From positions 1-64,000 of the forward strand of contig JAVKSL010000004.1 of NCBI GenBank assembly GCA_039583695.1: a DNA stretch of 64,000 bases, in the 5' to 3' direction. The number at the start of each line of letters is the position of its first letter. Positions within the stretch are counted from its first letter, which is position 1. Position numbers and translations under genes: made by a program. Shown here piece after piece: positions 1 through 6,229 of the stretch. The stretch is from JAVKSL01 sp039583695. Lineage in GTDB: Bacteria > Actinomycetota > Acidimicrobiia > Acidimicrobiales > JAJPHD01. The notes under the pieces are model-generated. The model worked only from the letters and a program-made list of their open reading frames with translations. It was not told the origin of the DNA and searched no databases.

Positions 1-78
1 TCCCGAGGAGTTCGAGGAAGCCTGGAACAACCGAAGGGCCGCATAGTCATGTGTCCGGCTGACGGGGGGAACCCCACA
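1..78 (+). mobile_element. Right end of an insertion sequence (IS3-like)
   Basis: The window opens inside a plus-strand reading frame whose last 14 residues (PEEFEEAWNNRRAA) end at a TAG at 44-46. This resembles the end of an IS3/IS6110-type OrfB transposase. It is followed by a GC-rich segment at 51-78 that starts GTGTCCGG and ends CCCCACA, with the terminal CA usual for IS3-family ends. The left end lies outside the window, so the terminal inverted repeat and target duplication cannot be confirmed. The adjacent minus-strand reading frame runs into this boundary, as expected for an insertion. Confidence 0.5.
2..46 (+). CDS. C-terminus of a probable IS3-family transposase (partial)
   Basis: Only the last 14 codons are present. 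The TPEEFE-type ending is common in the integrase-domain OrfB of IS3 elements, including the IS6110 group, and the stop codon lies about 30 nt from the putative IS end. The fragment is too short to assign a subgroup, and the DDE residues lie outside the window. The call rests on the C-terminal motif and on the truncated host gene that follows. Confidence 0.4.
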   Translation, partial: PEEFEEAWNNRRAA

Positions 79-227
79 TTGGTGCTCGCCGCCGGGAGGT
101 GAGCGTCAGCTATTAGCAGCGTGTCCGGGTCCGGGTCGAGCTCGGGCCGGGCGCCGTACGATATCCACTCCCGCGCAAACAGCGCCCGCACCGCGGTTTC
201 GTCGGGCGGCGGCCCCAGACCCGTCAT
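79..227 (-). pseudogene. Small hypothetical ORF of the integrated element, cut by an IS
   Basis: The minus-strand frame begins with ATG at 227 and overlaps the stop of the upstream gene in an ATGA arrangement, so it is the third gene of a coupled operon. It encodes about 49 residues beginning MTGLGPPPDETAVRALF with a charged, plausible coding composition. It then reaches the putative IS end at 78 and continues only as IS sequence. I read it as a gene disrupted by the insertion. No domain is recognisable. Confidence 0.4.
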
Positions 228-475
228 ATCTCCGCCTCGAGCTCGAGGAGGGCCAGCACCAGGGCGCCGTGCGCGGCGTCCAAATCCCCCTCGTAGATCT
301 TCAGCCAGCCGGCCCACAGCGCGGCGCAACCTTGGACCCGCGGGCGGTGGCGGAGGTTGCGCCGCGCTGTGGGACTCACGGCCGCCGTATCGTCGTGGAG
401 CAGGCTCGGCACCGTCAGGAATGACCTGGCAGGTGTTCCATTTGGCCCACCTGAGCAGGCGCCTTCGCCGCTCAC
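224..475 (-). CDS. Small hypothetical protein of the integrated element
   Basis: A GTG at 475 overlaps the TGA of the upstream excisionase-like gene (GTGA), giving 83 residues. The C-terminal half, around GWLKIYEGDLDAAHGALVL, looks helical and genuinely coding. The N-terminal half is less convincing. Tight coupling at both ends (GTGA upstream, ATGA downstream) argues for one transcript with the neighbours. No known domain is seen. Small genes of this kind follow xis in actinobacterial integrative elements, so an element-specific role is likely but unproven. Confidence 0.5.
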   Translation of the reverse strand: MSGEGACSGGPNGTPARSFLTVPSLLHDDTAAVSPTARRNLRHRPRVQGCAALWAGWLKIYEGDLDAAHGALVLALLELEAEI

Positions 476-708
476 CGGGCTCGGCGTCCGGGCGTCGGCG
501 CGACGCGGTGGCCGGCGATGTAGGCATCCAGGTCTTCGGGCTTGTAACGGACCAGGCGCCCCACCCGGATGGCCGCTACCTCGCGGCGCCCCCACAACTC
601 GCGCAAATGCCGTGGCGATGTGGACAGGTACTCCGCGGCCTCGCGCTCGGTCAACAGAGCGGCGCCGACGGGCGCCAAATGATCAGCGTGTGTGTTCATA
701 TGGCCCAC
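472..708 (-). CDS. Excisionase-like helix-turn-helix DNA-binding protein
   Basis: This 78-residue protein matches the MerR/excisionase-type HTH_17 pattern. LLTEREAAEYLSTSPRHLREL (residues about 18-38) forms the recognition helices, followed by the wing and the hallmark IRVGRLVRYKPEDLDAYIAG (residues about 47-66). Such proteins act as recombination directionality factors or repressors next to integrases. It heads a three-gene operon whose distal gene is cut by an IS, and it diverges from the regulator at 828. The tRNA fragment at 1547 supports a role as Xis of an integrated element. The integrase itself is not in the window. Confidence 0.8.
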   Translation of the reverse strand: MGHMNTHADHLAPVGAALLTEREAAEYLSTSPRHLRELWGRREVAAIRVGRLVRYKPEDLDAYIAGHRVAPTPGRRAR

Positions 709-720
709 CCTATACGACCC

Positions 721-799
721 GTGTCAGGCCGGGACACGTTTGCCGTTATGTCTTTCCTGACACCTAGCCCCTAACAGCAGGTCAGACGGCATGCCGTCT
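721..799. promoter_or_regulatory. Divergent operator region with an inverted repeat and a 16-bp palindrome
   Basis: The region between the divergent xis-like gene and the regulator gene contains an inverted repeat, GTGTCAGG at 721-728 and CCTGACAC at 756-763. It also contains a perfect 16-bp palindrome at 784-799 (AGACGGCATGCCGTCT). Both lie where promoters for the two divergent genes are expected. They are candidate binding sites for the 828-1397 product or for the xis-like protein. Confidence 0.45.
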
Positions 800-827
800 C
801 CCACTCGGCGCCAGGTAGTCTCACCCC

Positions 828-1397
828 ATGCCGTCAAGCGACGTTAGTTCACCTCCCAGCACTCCCCAGCTACGGGTCAGCCACGCGCTCGGGCCTGCGC
901 ACGAGCGCCTGCGAGACGGGCGCTGGGCGCCGCCTGCGTGGGAGGTCCACGCCAGCATCGGCGGCGTGACCGTGCGGCTCAGCGTCAGCGTCGAGCGCGG
1001 CCTGCCTGTGGTGGTCGAGTGCGCCCTACGGCGGGTCCCCGGCGGCCCGCCGGTGAGCACCGCAGCGCTGCGGAGCGTGCCGGTGGCGCGCCTGCTCGAT
1101 CAGAGCACCGCCACCGTGGCGCTCGAGGCGGTCGGTGACGCGAGCTTCGAGCCCCCGCTCTCGTCCGAGGTCGTGGCGCGCCGTGCTCCCCGCTCACGTC
1201 CGGGCGAGCGCGGCGAGCTGCTCGAGCGCGTCGCTGCGACCTACCGCCAGGCCGTGTCCGCCGGTGACCGGGCGCCCCGGCAAGCGGTGTCCGCCGAGCT
1301 GGGTTACTCGCCGGCCTACGTGGCCCAGCTCCTCGTCGAAGCCCGCCGGAAGGGCGTGCTGGAGCCCGCGCCCGGTGGTCGGGCACCCAGGCCATGA
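828..1397 (+). CDS. Element-borne regulator-like protein with a C-terminal HTH
   Basis: This 189-residue protein diverges from the excisionase-like gene. The N-terminal two thirds are a beta-rich domain of unknown function (WEVHASIGGVTVRLSVSV and following). Residues about 125-180 (ELLERVAATYRQAV, then QAVSAELGYSPAYVAQLLVEARRKGVL) form a sigma-region-4-like helix-turn-helix. Proteins of this layout are common on actinobacterial prophages and integrative elements. A 16-bp palindrome lies just upstream, consistent with autoregulation. The exact family is not recognised with confidence. Confidence 0.6.
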   Translation: MPSSDVSSPPSTPQLRVSHALGPAHERLRDGRWAPPAWEVHASIGGVTVRLSVSVERGLPVVVECALRRVPGGPPVSTAALRSVPVARLLDQSTATVALEAVGDASFEPPLSSEVVARRAPRSRPGERGELLERVAATYRQAVSAGDRAPRQAVSAELGYSPAYVAQLLVEARRKGVLEPAPGGRAPRP

Positions 1398-1546
1398 GGC
1401 GCCGTGCGCGCTGCGTGCGCGAAGCGTGCGCGAACGTGCGCGAACGGGATGGCATTAGCCGGTACTCACCGTCACCCAGCGTACGGCGTTTCCGCAGGTC
1501 AGGGCACCGGGGGCGGCTTAGGCGCAGGTGGACGAAACGGCCCGGA

Positions 1547-1595
1547 TCAGCCTTCCAAGCTGGTCACGCGGGTTCGATTCCCGTCGCCCGCTCCA
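1547..1595 (+). repeat. 3' fragment of tRNA-Gly(UCC): probable attR of an integrated element
   Basis: The segment folds as the 3' part of a tRNA. The anticodon arm has loop CTTCCAA (anticodon UCC) closed by TCAGC/GCTGG, followed by the variable region, the T arm GCGGG-TTCGATT-CCCGT, the acceptor strand CGCCCGC, the discriminator T, and an encoded CCA at 1593-1595. The upstream 40 bases cannot supply the matching 5' acceptor strand or a D arm. A 3' tRNA fragment without its 5' half is the usual remnant at the far end of an element integrated into that tRNA gene. The element therefore lies to the left. Confidence 0.75.
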
Positions 1596-1667
1596 TTGGT
1601 CTGTGCAGCTCAGGCCCCCTTTCGGAGGGCGTGTCGTCGCGTCGGACGTACTCCATCCCGACTTTGC

Positions 1668-1730
1668 CTGCACGGCAAGCTGGACGCCGGGCCTCAACCC
1701 GGAGGCGGCTTCGCCGTAAGGGCGCACAGA
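1668..1730 (+). pseudogene. Remnant of a histidine-kinase C-terminus
   Basis: Positions 1674-1723 are near-identical (about 3 differences in 50 nt) to 11069-11118, the end of the intact NarL-type sensor kinase gene. In frame it reads LHGKLDAGPQPGGGFAVRA, the G2-box tail of the ATPase domain. Nothing of the rest of the kinase is present upstream, so this is a fragment left by recombination or an insertion/deletion event. Confidence 0.75.
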
Positions 1731-1960
1731 CGGCGTCCAACGCCGGACTGCCTGTGATCGCAGTCGATCCGGCCTACACCACCAGATGGGGTGCCCAGCA
1801 CCGGCTGGCACCCCTCAACAGCCAGCTCTCGACCGACGTGTCAGGCCACCACGCGGCGGCCCTGACCATCGGCACACGAGGGCTGGACCAGCGAGCACGG
1901 CGACGGGTCAGGTGTGACGTCATCCGACTACGCACACGGCAGCAGGCTCCTTCACTTCAA
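1731..1960 (+). pseudogene. C-terminal remnant of a TnpB-like (IS200/IS605-type) transposase-associated protein
   Basis: In one plus-strand frame this region reads NAGLPVIAVDPAYTTRWGAQH, later VSGHHAAALTIGTRGL and QRARRRVRCD. This matches the C-terminal zone of actinobacterial IS605-type TnpB-like proteins, where a ...VDPAYTSRWG... stretch precedes GHHAAAVVIGRRGLG. The N-terminal RuvC-like parts are missing and the frame runs out in unrelated sequence. It sits between the kinase scrap and the small ORF, exactly where the intact locus carries the response-regulator gene. Confidence 0.55.
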
Positions 1961-2000
1961 CTTCAAGAACCTGACCGAGGCAGTACATAGACTCGCGACC

Positions 2001-2186
2001 ATGACCTTGCGACGGCTGTTGGTGGGCATCGGGGTGGCTGGAGCCGGGCTGGGGCTCGCCGAGCTGGTCCAGCTGCGCCGTGCTCATCAGGATCGGCCCC
2101 TTCCCTACCGCCCGGGGGACTGGCCGCCAGTGCCGGCGGTGGGGAGCTCACCAGTCGAGAGTGGGCAGGACGGTGCGGCTCACTGA
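2001..2186 (+). CDS. Small hypothetical protein, paralogue of the ORF at 11851
   Basis: This 61-residue ORF begins MTLRRLLVGIGVAGAGLGLAE and has one hydrophobic N-terminal segment and a proline-rich tail. A clearly related sequence lies at 11851-12024, also immediately before serA sequence. The conserved frame across the two copies (RRLLVGIG, GLGLA, RAHQDRPLPYRPGDWPPVPA) supports a real gene. The function is unknown. It lies in the scar region between the tRNA fragment and the terpene island, so it may be a passenger of the duplication. Confidence 0.5.
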   Translation: MTLRRLLVGIGVAGAGLGLAELVQLRRAHQDRPLPYRPGDWPPVPAVGSSPVESGQDGAAH

Positions 2187-2198
2187 GGCCAACTGTCC

Positions 2199-2231
2199 TC
2201 AGACGCTGACCGTGTGCACGGCGGAGATGCC
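2199..2231 (-). pseudogene. Remnant of the 3' end of serA
   Basis: The minus strand reads GISAVHTVSV followed by TGA, identical in protein to the last ten residues of the intact phosphoglycerate dehydrogenase gene at 12045-13610. The sequence just beyond the stop (CTGAGGCCAA-TTTCCTC type) also matches in both places. Similarity stops at 2231, 18 bases before the end of the methyltransferase gene. This marks the left junction of the terpene island. Confidence 0.8.
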
Positions 2232-2248
2232 CCAAAGGTCAGGAATGA

Positions 2249-3112
2249 TCAGATGCGGTCGGCGGCGATCAGCAGATAATGAAAGCTGCCCTCGCGGTAT
2301 GCCCTGAGGAACGAGTCCTCAATTCCGGTTGCCACCGGGGACTTCGCCCGCAGCTCCCAATACGGAATCGTTTGGGGCGACAGGTCGATGACGTTGATGG
2401 GAACAAGGTCGTTGGCCGCCATAGCCTTGAAGTACTCACTCCTCGGGTGTATGTTGCAGATATAGTGCGCATCGATCTGACTCACCGCCTTCGAGGGACC
2501 GCCGGTGATGTCATTGTAACAGCCTGTGATGCAAACATAGCGGCCGCCGCGCTTGAGCAGTCGGTTGAACTCGGTGAAGAGCTGGAAGAGGTCCACGTAC
2601 ATGGTGGTCTCGTTGGTCCAGAGCGCCCTGCGCGACGCGGTGTTGAATCCCGTGTCGAGCATGTTGGCGAAGTGGAACCTCACCCGCTCGGCTACGCCGC
2701 GCTGGCGGGCCTGGTCGTTGGCGAATCCAACCTGGTATTCCGATATCGTCACCCCGTCGACCTTGCAGCCGAAGCGCTGGTAGGCCATGAAGCTGGTGCT
2801 GCCCCGGCCCGAGCCCGCGTCGAGCAGCAGGTCGTCGGGGCTGATGGCGCCAAGGTGATCAAGGAGCAGGTCCGCCTGCGCCGTCTCCAGCCGGTGCAGC
2901 TCTTTGATGATCCTGTCGTCTCGGGTATCGACCACGCCGCCGAGCACGGATGAGTCGTAGTCACCTATCCCGTAGTGATGGTGATACAGGCCGTCGACGT
3001 CACCGAGCAGAAGGTTGACGCTGTCCTGTTGGTTCTCATTCCAGTAAGCTGCCACAGACGCCTGAAAGGCGTTGCGCAGGACATTGGTATCGGTGGTGTC
3101 AGCCACACTCAT
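2249..3112 (-). CDS. Geranyl diphosphate 2-C-methyltransferase
   Basis: This enzyme transfers a methyl group from SAM to C2 of geranyl diphosphate, giving the 2-methyl-GPP used for 2-methylisoborneol. The 287-residue protein shows the class I SAM site LLLDAGSGRGSTSFM and the family pattern SFMAYQRFGCKVDGVTISEYQ. The N-terminal YWNENQQDSVNLLLGDVDGLYHHHYG is typical of this family. The ATG at 3112 is preceded by GAGGAG at good spacing, and an upstream in-frame start would run into the synthase gene. It follows MIB synthase by 58 bp in the same direction, the usual pairing for MIB biosynthesis. Confidence 0.93.
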   Translation of the reverse strand: MSVADTTDTNVLRNAFQASVAAYWNENQQDSVNLLLGDVDGLYHHHYGIGDYDSSVLGGVVDTRDDRIIKELHRLETAQADLLLDHLGAISPDDLLLDAGSGRGSTSFMAYQRFGCKVDGVTISEYQVGFANDQARQRGVAERVRFHFANMLDTGFNTASRRALWTNETTMYVDLFQLFTEFNRLLKRGGRYVCITGCYNDITGGPSKAVSQIDAHYICNIHPRSEYFKAMAANDLVPINVIDLSPQTIPYWELRAKSPVATGIEDSFLRAYREGSFHYLLIAADRI

Positions 3113-3170
3113 CTGGAGCTCCTCACTTTCTGTGGTTGGGATGGTGCCGAACCAGCACTTGGTAGCCCGC

Positions 3171-4562
3171 TCAGGTATCGGCGCCGCTGTAACGGGCACT
3201 GCCGCTGTGCCACTCCCGACTGCCGCCAAGCCACGCCCACAGGCCTGCCAGAAAGCGGCGCAGGGCTGGGGAGCCGACCAGGCTGAGGGCAGCAGCCTCC
3301 GCCTCGAACGTGTGCATCAGCTCGTCATGGATCTCGACGCTGCGCTCGATCGCTTCTTGCAGGGAGCATCGCTCCTCCGCCGCGATGAGCCTGGGCAGGT
3401 TTGTATCGGTGGGATCCTCCTTCGCCATCGAGTACAGGTCGTTAACGAGAACGCTGGCAGAGCCGGCAATCGTGAACACACGGCGCACATGTGGCTCGGC
3501 AAACTCGAAGAAGGGAAGCTCATAGCCTCCCACCGCATCGATCAACACCATGCAGGGCAAGAAGCTGTTCTCGTGCCGGTGCAACAGGTACTCCCAGACC
3601 GTCGGGGTCCGCCCGGATGCCCGCCAGCCCGCCTCCTGGTTATAGGCCACGAACATGACGGCCAGCTCTCGACGGAGCCGGGTGACCTGCGTCCATGTGG
3701 CGTGGTGGGCGAGGTTATCGAGGCTGGAGCGCAGGGCCCTCAGGACGGGATCACCCTTAACAGCCTCCTCGAACTCGAGGTCGTAACGCCGCGTAAGCTG
3801 GACCGGGTCCACCACCGCGTTGGCGATCGCCAGACGTTCGCCGAGCAGCTGCGGGTCGGCTCCGGCCTCCTCGTCATCGACGTAGTGGTCGTCCACGGCC
3901 CACTCAGCAAGGGCACACTTCGCCGCTGCGAGCAGGCGGTCTGGGTCATCTGTGTCGGGGTGGGCGAGCATGATGAGGCGACCGAATCCTGCAGCACGGA
4001 CCCGGTCGAGTTGTCCGGCGTAGATCCCGACCTGCCCGGCCCACTCAACCAGCCGGTCGTTTACCTCGTCACCGAGGGCCGGATCATCCCGGACCGCGGG
4101 CGGGCAGTATAGTTCCGGGACTGCTGAGTCGGCGGACCGCTTGGTCGGAACCCGGGCCGCTGACGTGCCAAGCCCGGTCGGACCGCTCGGCACGAAGCCA
4201 ACCTTGCAACCGTTGGCCACAGCTGTCGCGGTGTTAGCGGTCAATGGCATGATCCGCAGCGCCGAGGTGCCCAGCCCGGTCGGACCAAGCGGTACGAAGC
4301 CCACCTCGACACGGTCGGCTGTGTCGTCGGTGGCGCTCAATGGCATTGGCGCCGCCTCCGACGTGCCCAGCCCGGCCGGACTAACGGTCAAGCCAGCCGC
4401 CGCGGCCGCAGGGAACTGGGCTGTGCGACCGAGCTCTTGCTCGGATAAAAGACTACGCAAATCTCTTGGTGCGGAAGCTTGCAAATTAGAAAGCATGGCC
4501 GCCACAAGGTCGGCCAGGCTATGGGTGGCGGGAGGCGCAGACACGCGGGAGAGCAGGGACAC
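3171..4562 (-). CDS. 2-methylisoborneol synthase (class I terpene cyclase)
   Basis: This enzyme cyclises 2-methyl-GPP to the volatile 2-methylisoborneol. The 463-residue protein has a disordered Ala/Pro-rich N-terminus (about 1-148) and a class I terpene synthase domain. The Asp-rich metal motif is D224-DHYVDD and the NSE/DTE motif is N374-DLYSMAKE. HPDTDDPDRL, RRYDLEFEEA, VWEYLLHRHENSFLPC and VGGYELP match Streptomyces MIB synthases. The N-terminal region carries three PxGLGTS motifs at about 61-69, 93-101 and 127-135. Motifs of this kind are associated with loading into family 2B encapsulins, whose shell gene lies upstream. The start is GTG with AGAGGAG upstream. Confidence 0.93.
   Translation of the reverse strand: MSLLSRVSAPPATHSLADLVAAMLSNLQASAPRDLRSLLSEQELGRTAQFPAAAAAGLTVSPAGLGTSEAAPMPLSATDDTADRVEVGFVPLGPTGLGTSALRIMPLTANTATAVANGCKVGFVPSGPTGLGTSAARVPTKRSADSAVPELYCPPAVRDDPALGDEVNDRLVEWAGQVGIYAGQLDRVRAAGFGRLIMLAHPDTDDPDRLLAAAKCALAEWAVDDHYVDDEEAGADPQLLGERLAIANAVVDPVQLTRRYDLEFEEAVKGDPVLRALRSSLDNLAHHATWTQVTRLRRELAVMFVAYNQEAGWRASGRTPTVWEYLLHRHENSFLPCMVLIDAVGGYELPFFEFAEPHVRRVFTIAGSASVLVNDLYSMAKEDPTDTNLPRLIAAEERCSLQEAIERSVEIHDELMHTFEAEAAALSLVGSPALRRFLAGLWAWLGGSREWHSGSARYSGADT
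4150..4390 (-). repeat. Tandem repeat encoding three PxGLGTS motifs in the MIB synthase N-terminus
   Basis: Three diverged units of about 100 bp (32-34 residues) lie in frame within the disordered N-terminal segment. Each contains a GGTCTGGG-type core encoding SPAGLGTSE, GPTGLGTSA and GPTGLGTSA. The last two units are the most alike (VGFVPxGPTGLGTSA). The arrangement implies stepwise internal duplication of a short recognition motif. Confidence 0.75.
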
Positions 4563-5047
4563 CGTTTCTCCTCTCTGTTCTTGCCTGGTGGGTTACAGAC
4601 CAGTCGCTAGCGTATCCCCCGCCTAGATGTGCCGAGCGATCATCGACCAGGCCGTGAGGGATGCGGATCATCCAGAACCCTCGATCACCGCATCGCACTC
4701 CCGCTGCCCTGGGCGTACCGCATCGCCTACGAGCGCAAGCCATAGAATATAGGTTTTGCTCCACATCCACGATACCCGCTCCTCAACGTATCGTATCAGA
4801 CCTCCCGCCACCACCCTAAGGCTCGGCTAGATCATCCGCAATAGATCAAACGGATATGTGACCTCATCCTTTAGGCGCAGCCGGTCGTGCCAGATGGCAT
4901 TTTGTTGTACGTGCGGATGATTGATAGAGCGAACCTCTTACCCGGATTTGCTCATCTGTGTGAGGCCAGAGAGATCAGTAATGTGCATCGCTTGTGATTA
5001 TACCAATACGCCGGAGCGCCGAAGGCCGATCTGTAGGTGTTCTCTCC
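4563..5047. other. 485-bp intergenic region upstream of MIB synthase
   Basis: No convincing gene is present on either strand. The short frames here lack coding character. The sequence is visibly richer in A/T than its surroundings, which suits a promoter region for the synthase-methyltransferase pair on the minus strand. I could not pick out a confident -10/-35 pair. Confidence 0.5.
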
Positions 5048-5635
5048 TCACACTGACACGATACCCAATGCGAACAGGACCCCTGTTAGGAGGACCAGCA
5101 CCCCCAGGGCCCTCTCTCGCCAATGGATCGCTGGACGCGGTCCGTCGCGTCCAAATTGCGCAAGAGTGGTAAGGATTGCTCCTGGCACTGACACGAGCAC
5201 GAAGGAGTCTCGAATGATCTGCTGGCTGCTGTGGAACAGCGATAGCACGAAGGCCCCCAACAAGGCTCCCACAACAAGGAGAAGGACAAGCAAGGTCAGG
5301 CCTCTCGGCAGGACTCGGAAGAGCGATGGCGAGTTGGGCAGCATATTCTTATAGACATGCAACAACCCGGGCACCAAGAACAGGGCTCCCCCGACGTAGA
5401 GCTGCCAACATAGGCCCACATAGGCAACGGAGACGAACAAGAGGATAGCCAGCCCAAGTAGCGCAGCTCCAAAGTGCTGGAGGACGCCCGATTCTGGTAG
5501 TGCGACACGCTGAGCTTCATCCAGACGCATCGGGTACTGGTGCGCCGCAATCGTCTCGATCAGCATCCGCGCTACCAGGGCTGCGAGCACGATCAGAGCT
5601 GCCGGGCCCGCCTGCTTGGCTATTGGCAACGTCAT
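5048..5635 (-). CDS. C-terminal part of a split integral membrane protein
   Basis: This 195-residue, highly hydrophobic segment has about five membrane spans, for example PAALIVLAALVARMLIE, ALLGLAILLFVSVAYVG and LTLLVLLLVVGALLGAFVL. It is in the same frame as the upstream half at 5678-6229. The two are separated only by one TGA, and the 14 codons between that stop and this ATG read AVEEIINGLPGLAG, good coding sequence. It is therefore probably the second half of a protein of about 393 residues broken by a nonsense mutation (TGG to TGA would restore GAWAVEE). Whether this part is made separately from ATG 5635 is unknown. No family is recognised. Confidence 0.6.
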   Translation of the reverse strand: MTLPIAKQAGPAALIVLAALVARMLIETIAAHQYPMRLDEAQRVALPESGVLQHFGAALLGLAILLFVSVAYVGLCWQLYVGGALFLVPGLLHVYKNMLPNSPSLFRVLPRGLTLLVLLLVVGALLGAFVLSLFHSSQQIIRDSFVLVSVPGAILTTLAQFGRDGPRPAIHWRERALGVLVLLTGVLFALGIVSV

Positions 5636-5677
5636 GCCAGCCAGACCAGGTAATCCATTGATGATCTCTTCGACCGC

Positions 5678-6229
5678 TCAGGCGCCGACAAGCGATGCTA
5701 TGACGATGTCGGTCACTCGCTCGAAGTGCTCTTCGAAGGTCGCCGTTGCGGTCCGTCGCAGGGGCCTCGCGGTACCCGCCACGAGGGGCGCTACGAACCA
5801 CAGCGCGGGAAGGCCCAGCAGGATCCGCGCTGCAGCGACTGATGCCAACCCACCAAGGATGATCACACCCGCTACATAGACGATCACTGCCGCGAAGCCT
5901 GCCAGGGCATCGAATGTACCGATGGCGGCAATAGCCATGGTGAGCCAGAACGTGGGCGGAAGGACCTTGCCACTCACATTGTGAACGGCAAGCACCCCCA
6001 AGACCAAGCCGACGAGCGGCAGTACCGCCGCGAACGAGCCGAACATTGCTCGCAGGTAGCCTCCATCGTCCAGAACTTTGGCAAGGACCGGTGAGATGCC
6101 TGCCAACCGGGCCGGGAGGGTCAGGCTGAGTCGGTCAGTCAGGGGCGTGGGGGGCTGGCGCCATGTCCATGAGCGATCTCCGCGCCGAGAGAGCGACTCT
6201 CTCCCGCGGTCGCCGGCCAGCAAGGTCAT
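5678..6229 (-). CDS. N-terminal part of a split integral membrane protein
   Basis: This 183-residue segment starts with an ATG overlapping the stop of the secreted-protein gene (ATGA), implying translational coupling. After a basic cytoplasmic N-terminus it has about four membrane spans, including FAAVLPLVGLVLGVLAV, LTMAIAAIGTFDALAGFAAVIVY and VAGVIILGGLASVAAARILL. It ends FERVTDIVIASLVGA at a TGA, after which the same frame continues as hydrophobic coding sequence to 5048. The pair looks like one gene with a premature stop. The location between the encapsulin shell and MIB synthase genes suggests a role in the terpenoid system, but no function can be assigned. Confidence 0.65.
   Translation of the reverse strand: MTLLAGDRGRESLSRRGDRSWTWRQPPTPLTDRLSLTLPARLAGISPVLAKVLDDGGYLRAMFGSFAAVLPLVGLVLGVLAVHNVSGKVLPPTFWLTMAIAAIGTFDALAGFAAVIVYVAGVIILGGLASVAAARILLGLPALWFVAPLVAGTARPLRRTATATFEEHFERVTDIVIASLVGA

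Noticed and set aside
1519..1595. Complete tRNA-Gly gene
   Set aside because: The 3' half is perfect, but no 5' acceptor strand pairing with CGCCCGC and no D arm can be found upstream, so only a fragment is called.
3072..4112. Long plus-strand frame opposite MIB synthase
   Set aside because: It is the antisense shadow of a high-GC gene with clear terpene-cyclase motifs on the minus strand. The frame itself has no recognisable domain.
5678..5680. TGA as a selenocysteine codon
   Set aside because: No convincing SECIS-like hairpin follows, the context is a hydrophobic membrane protein without redox motif, and a Trp codon mutation is simpler.
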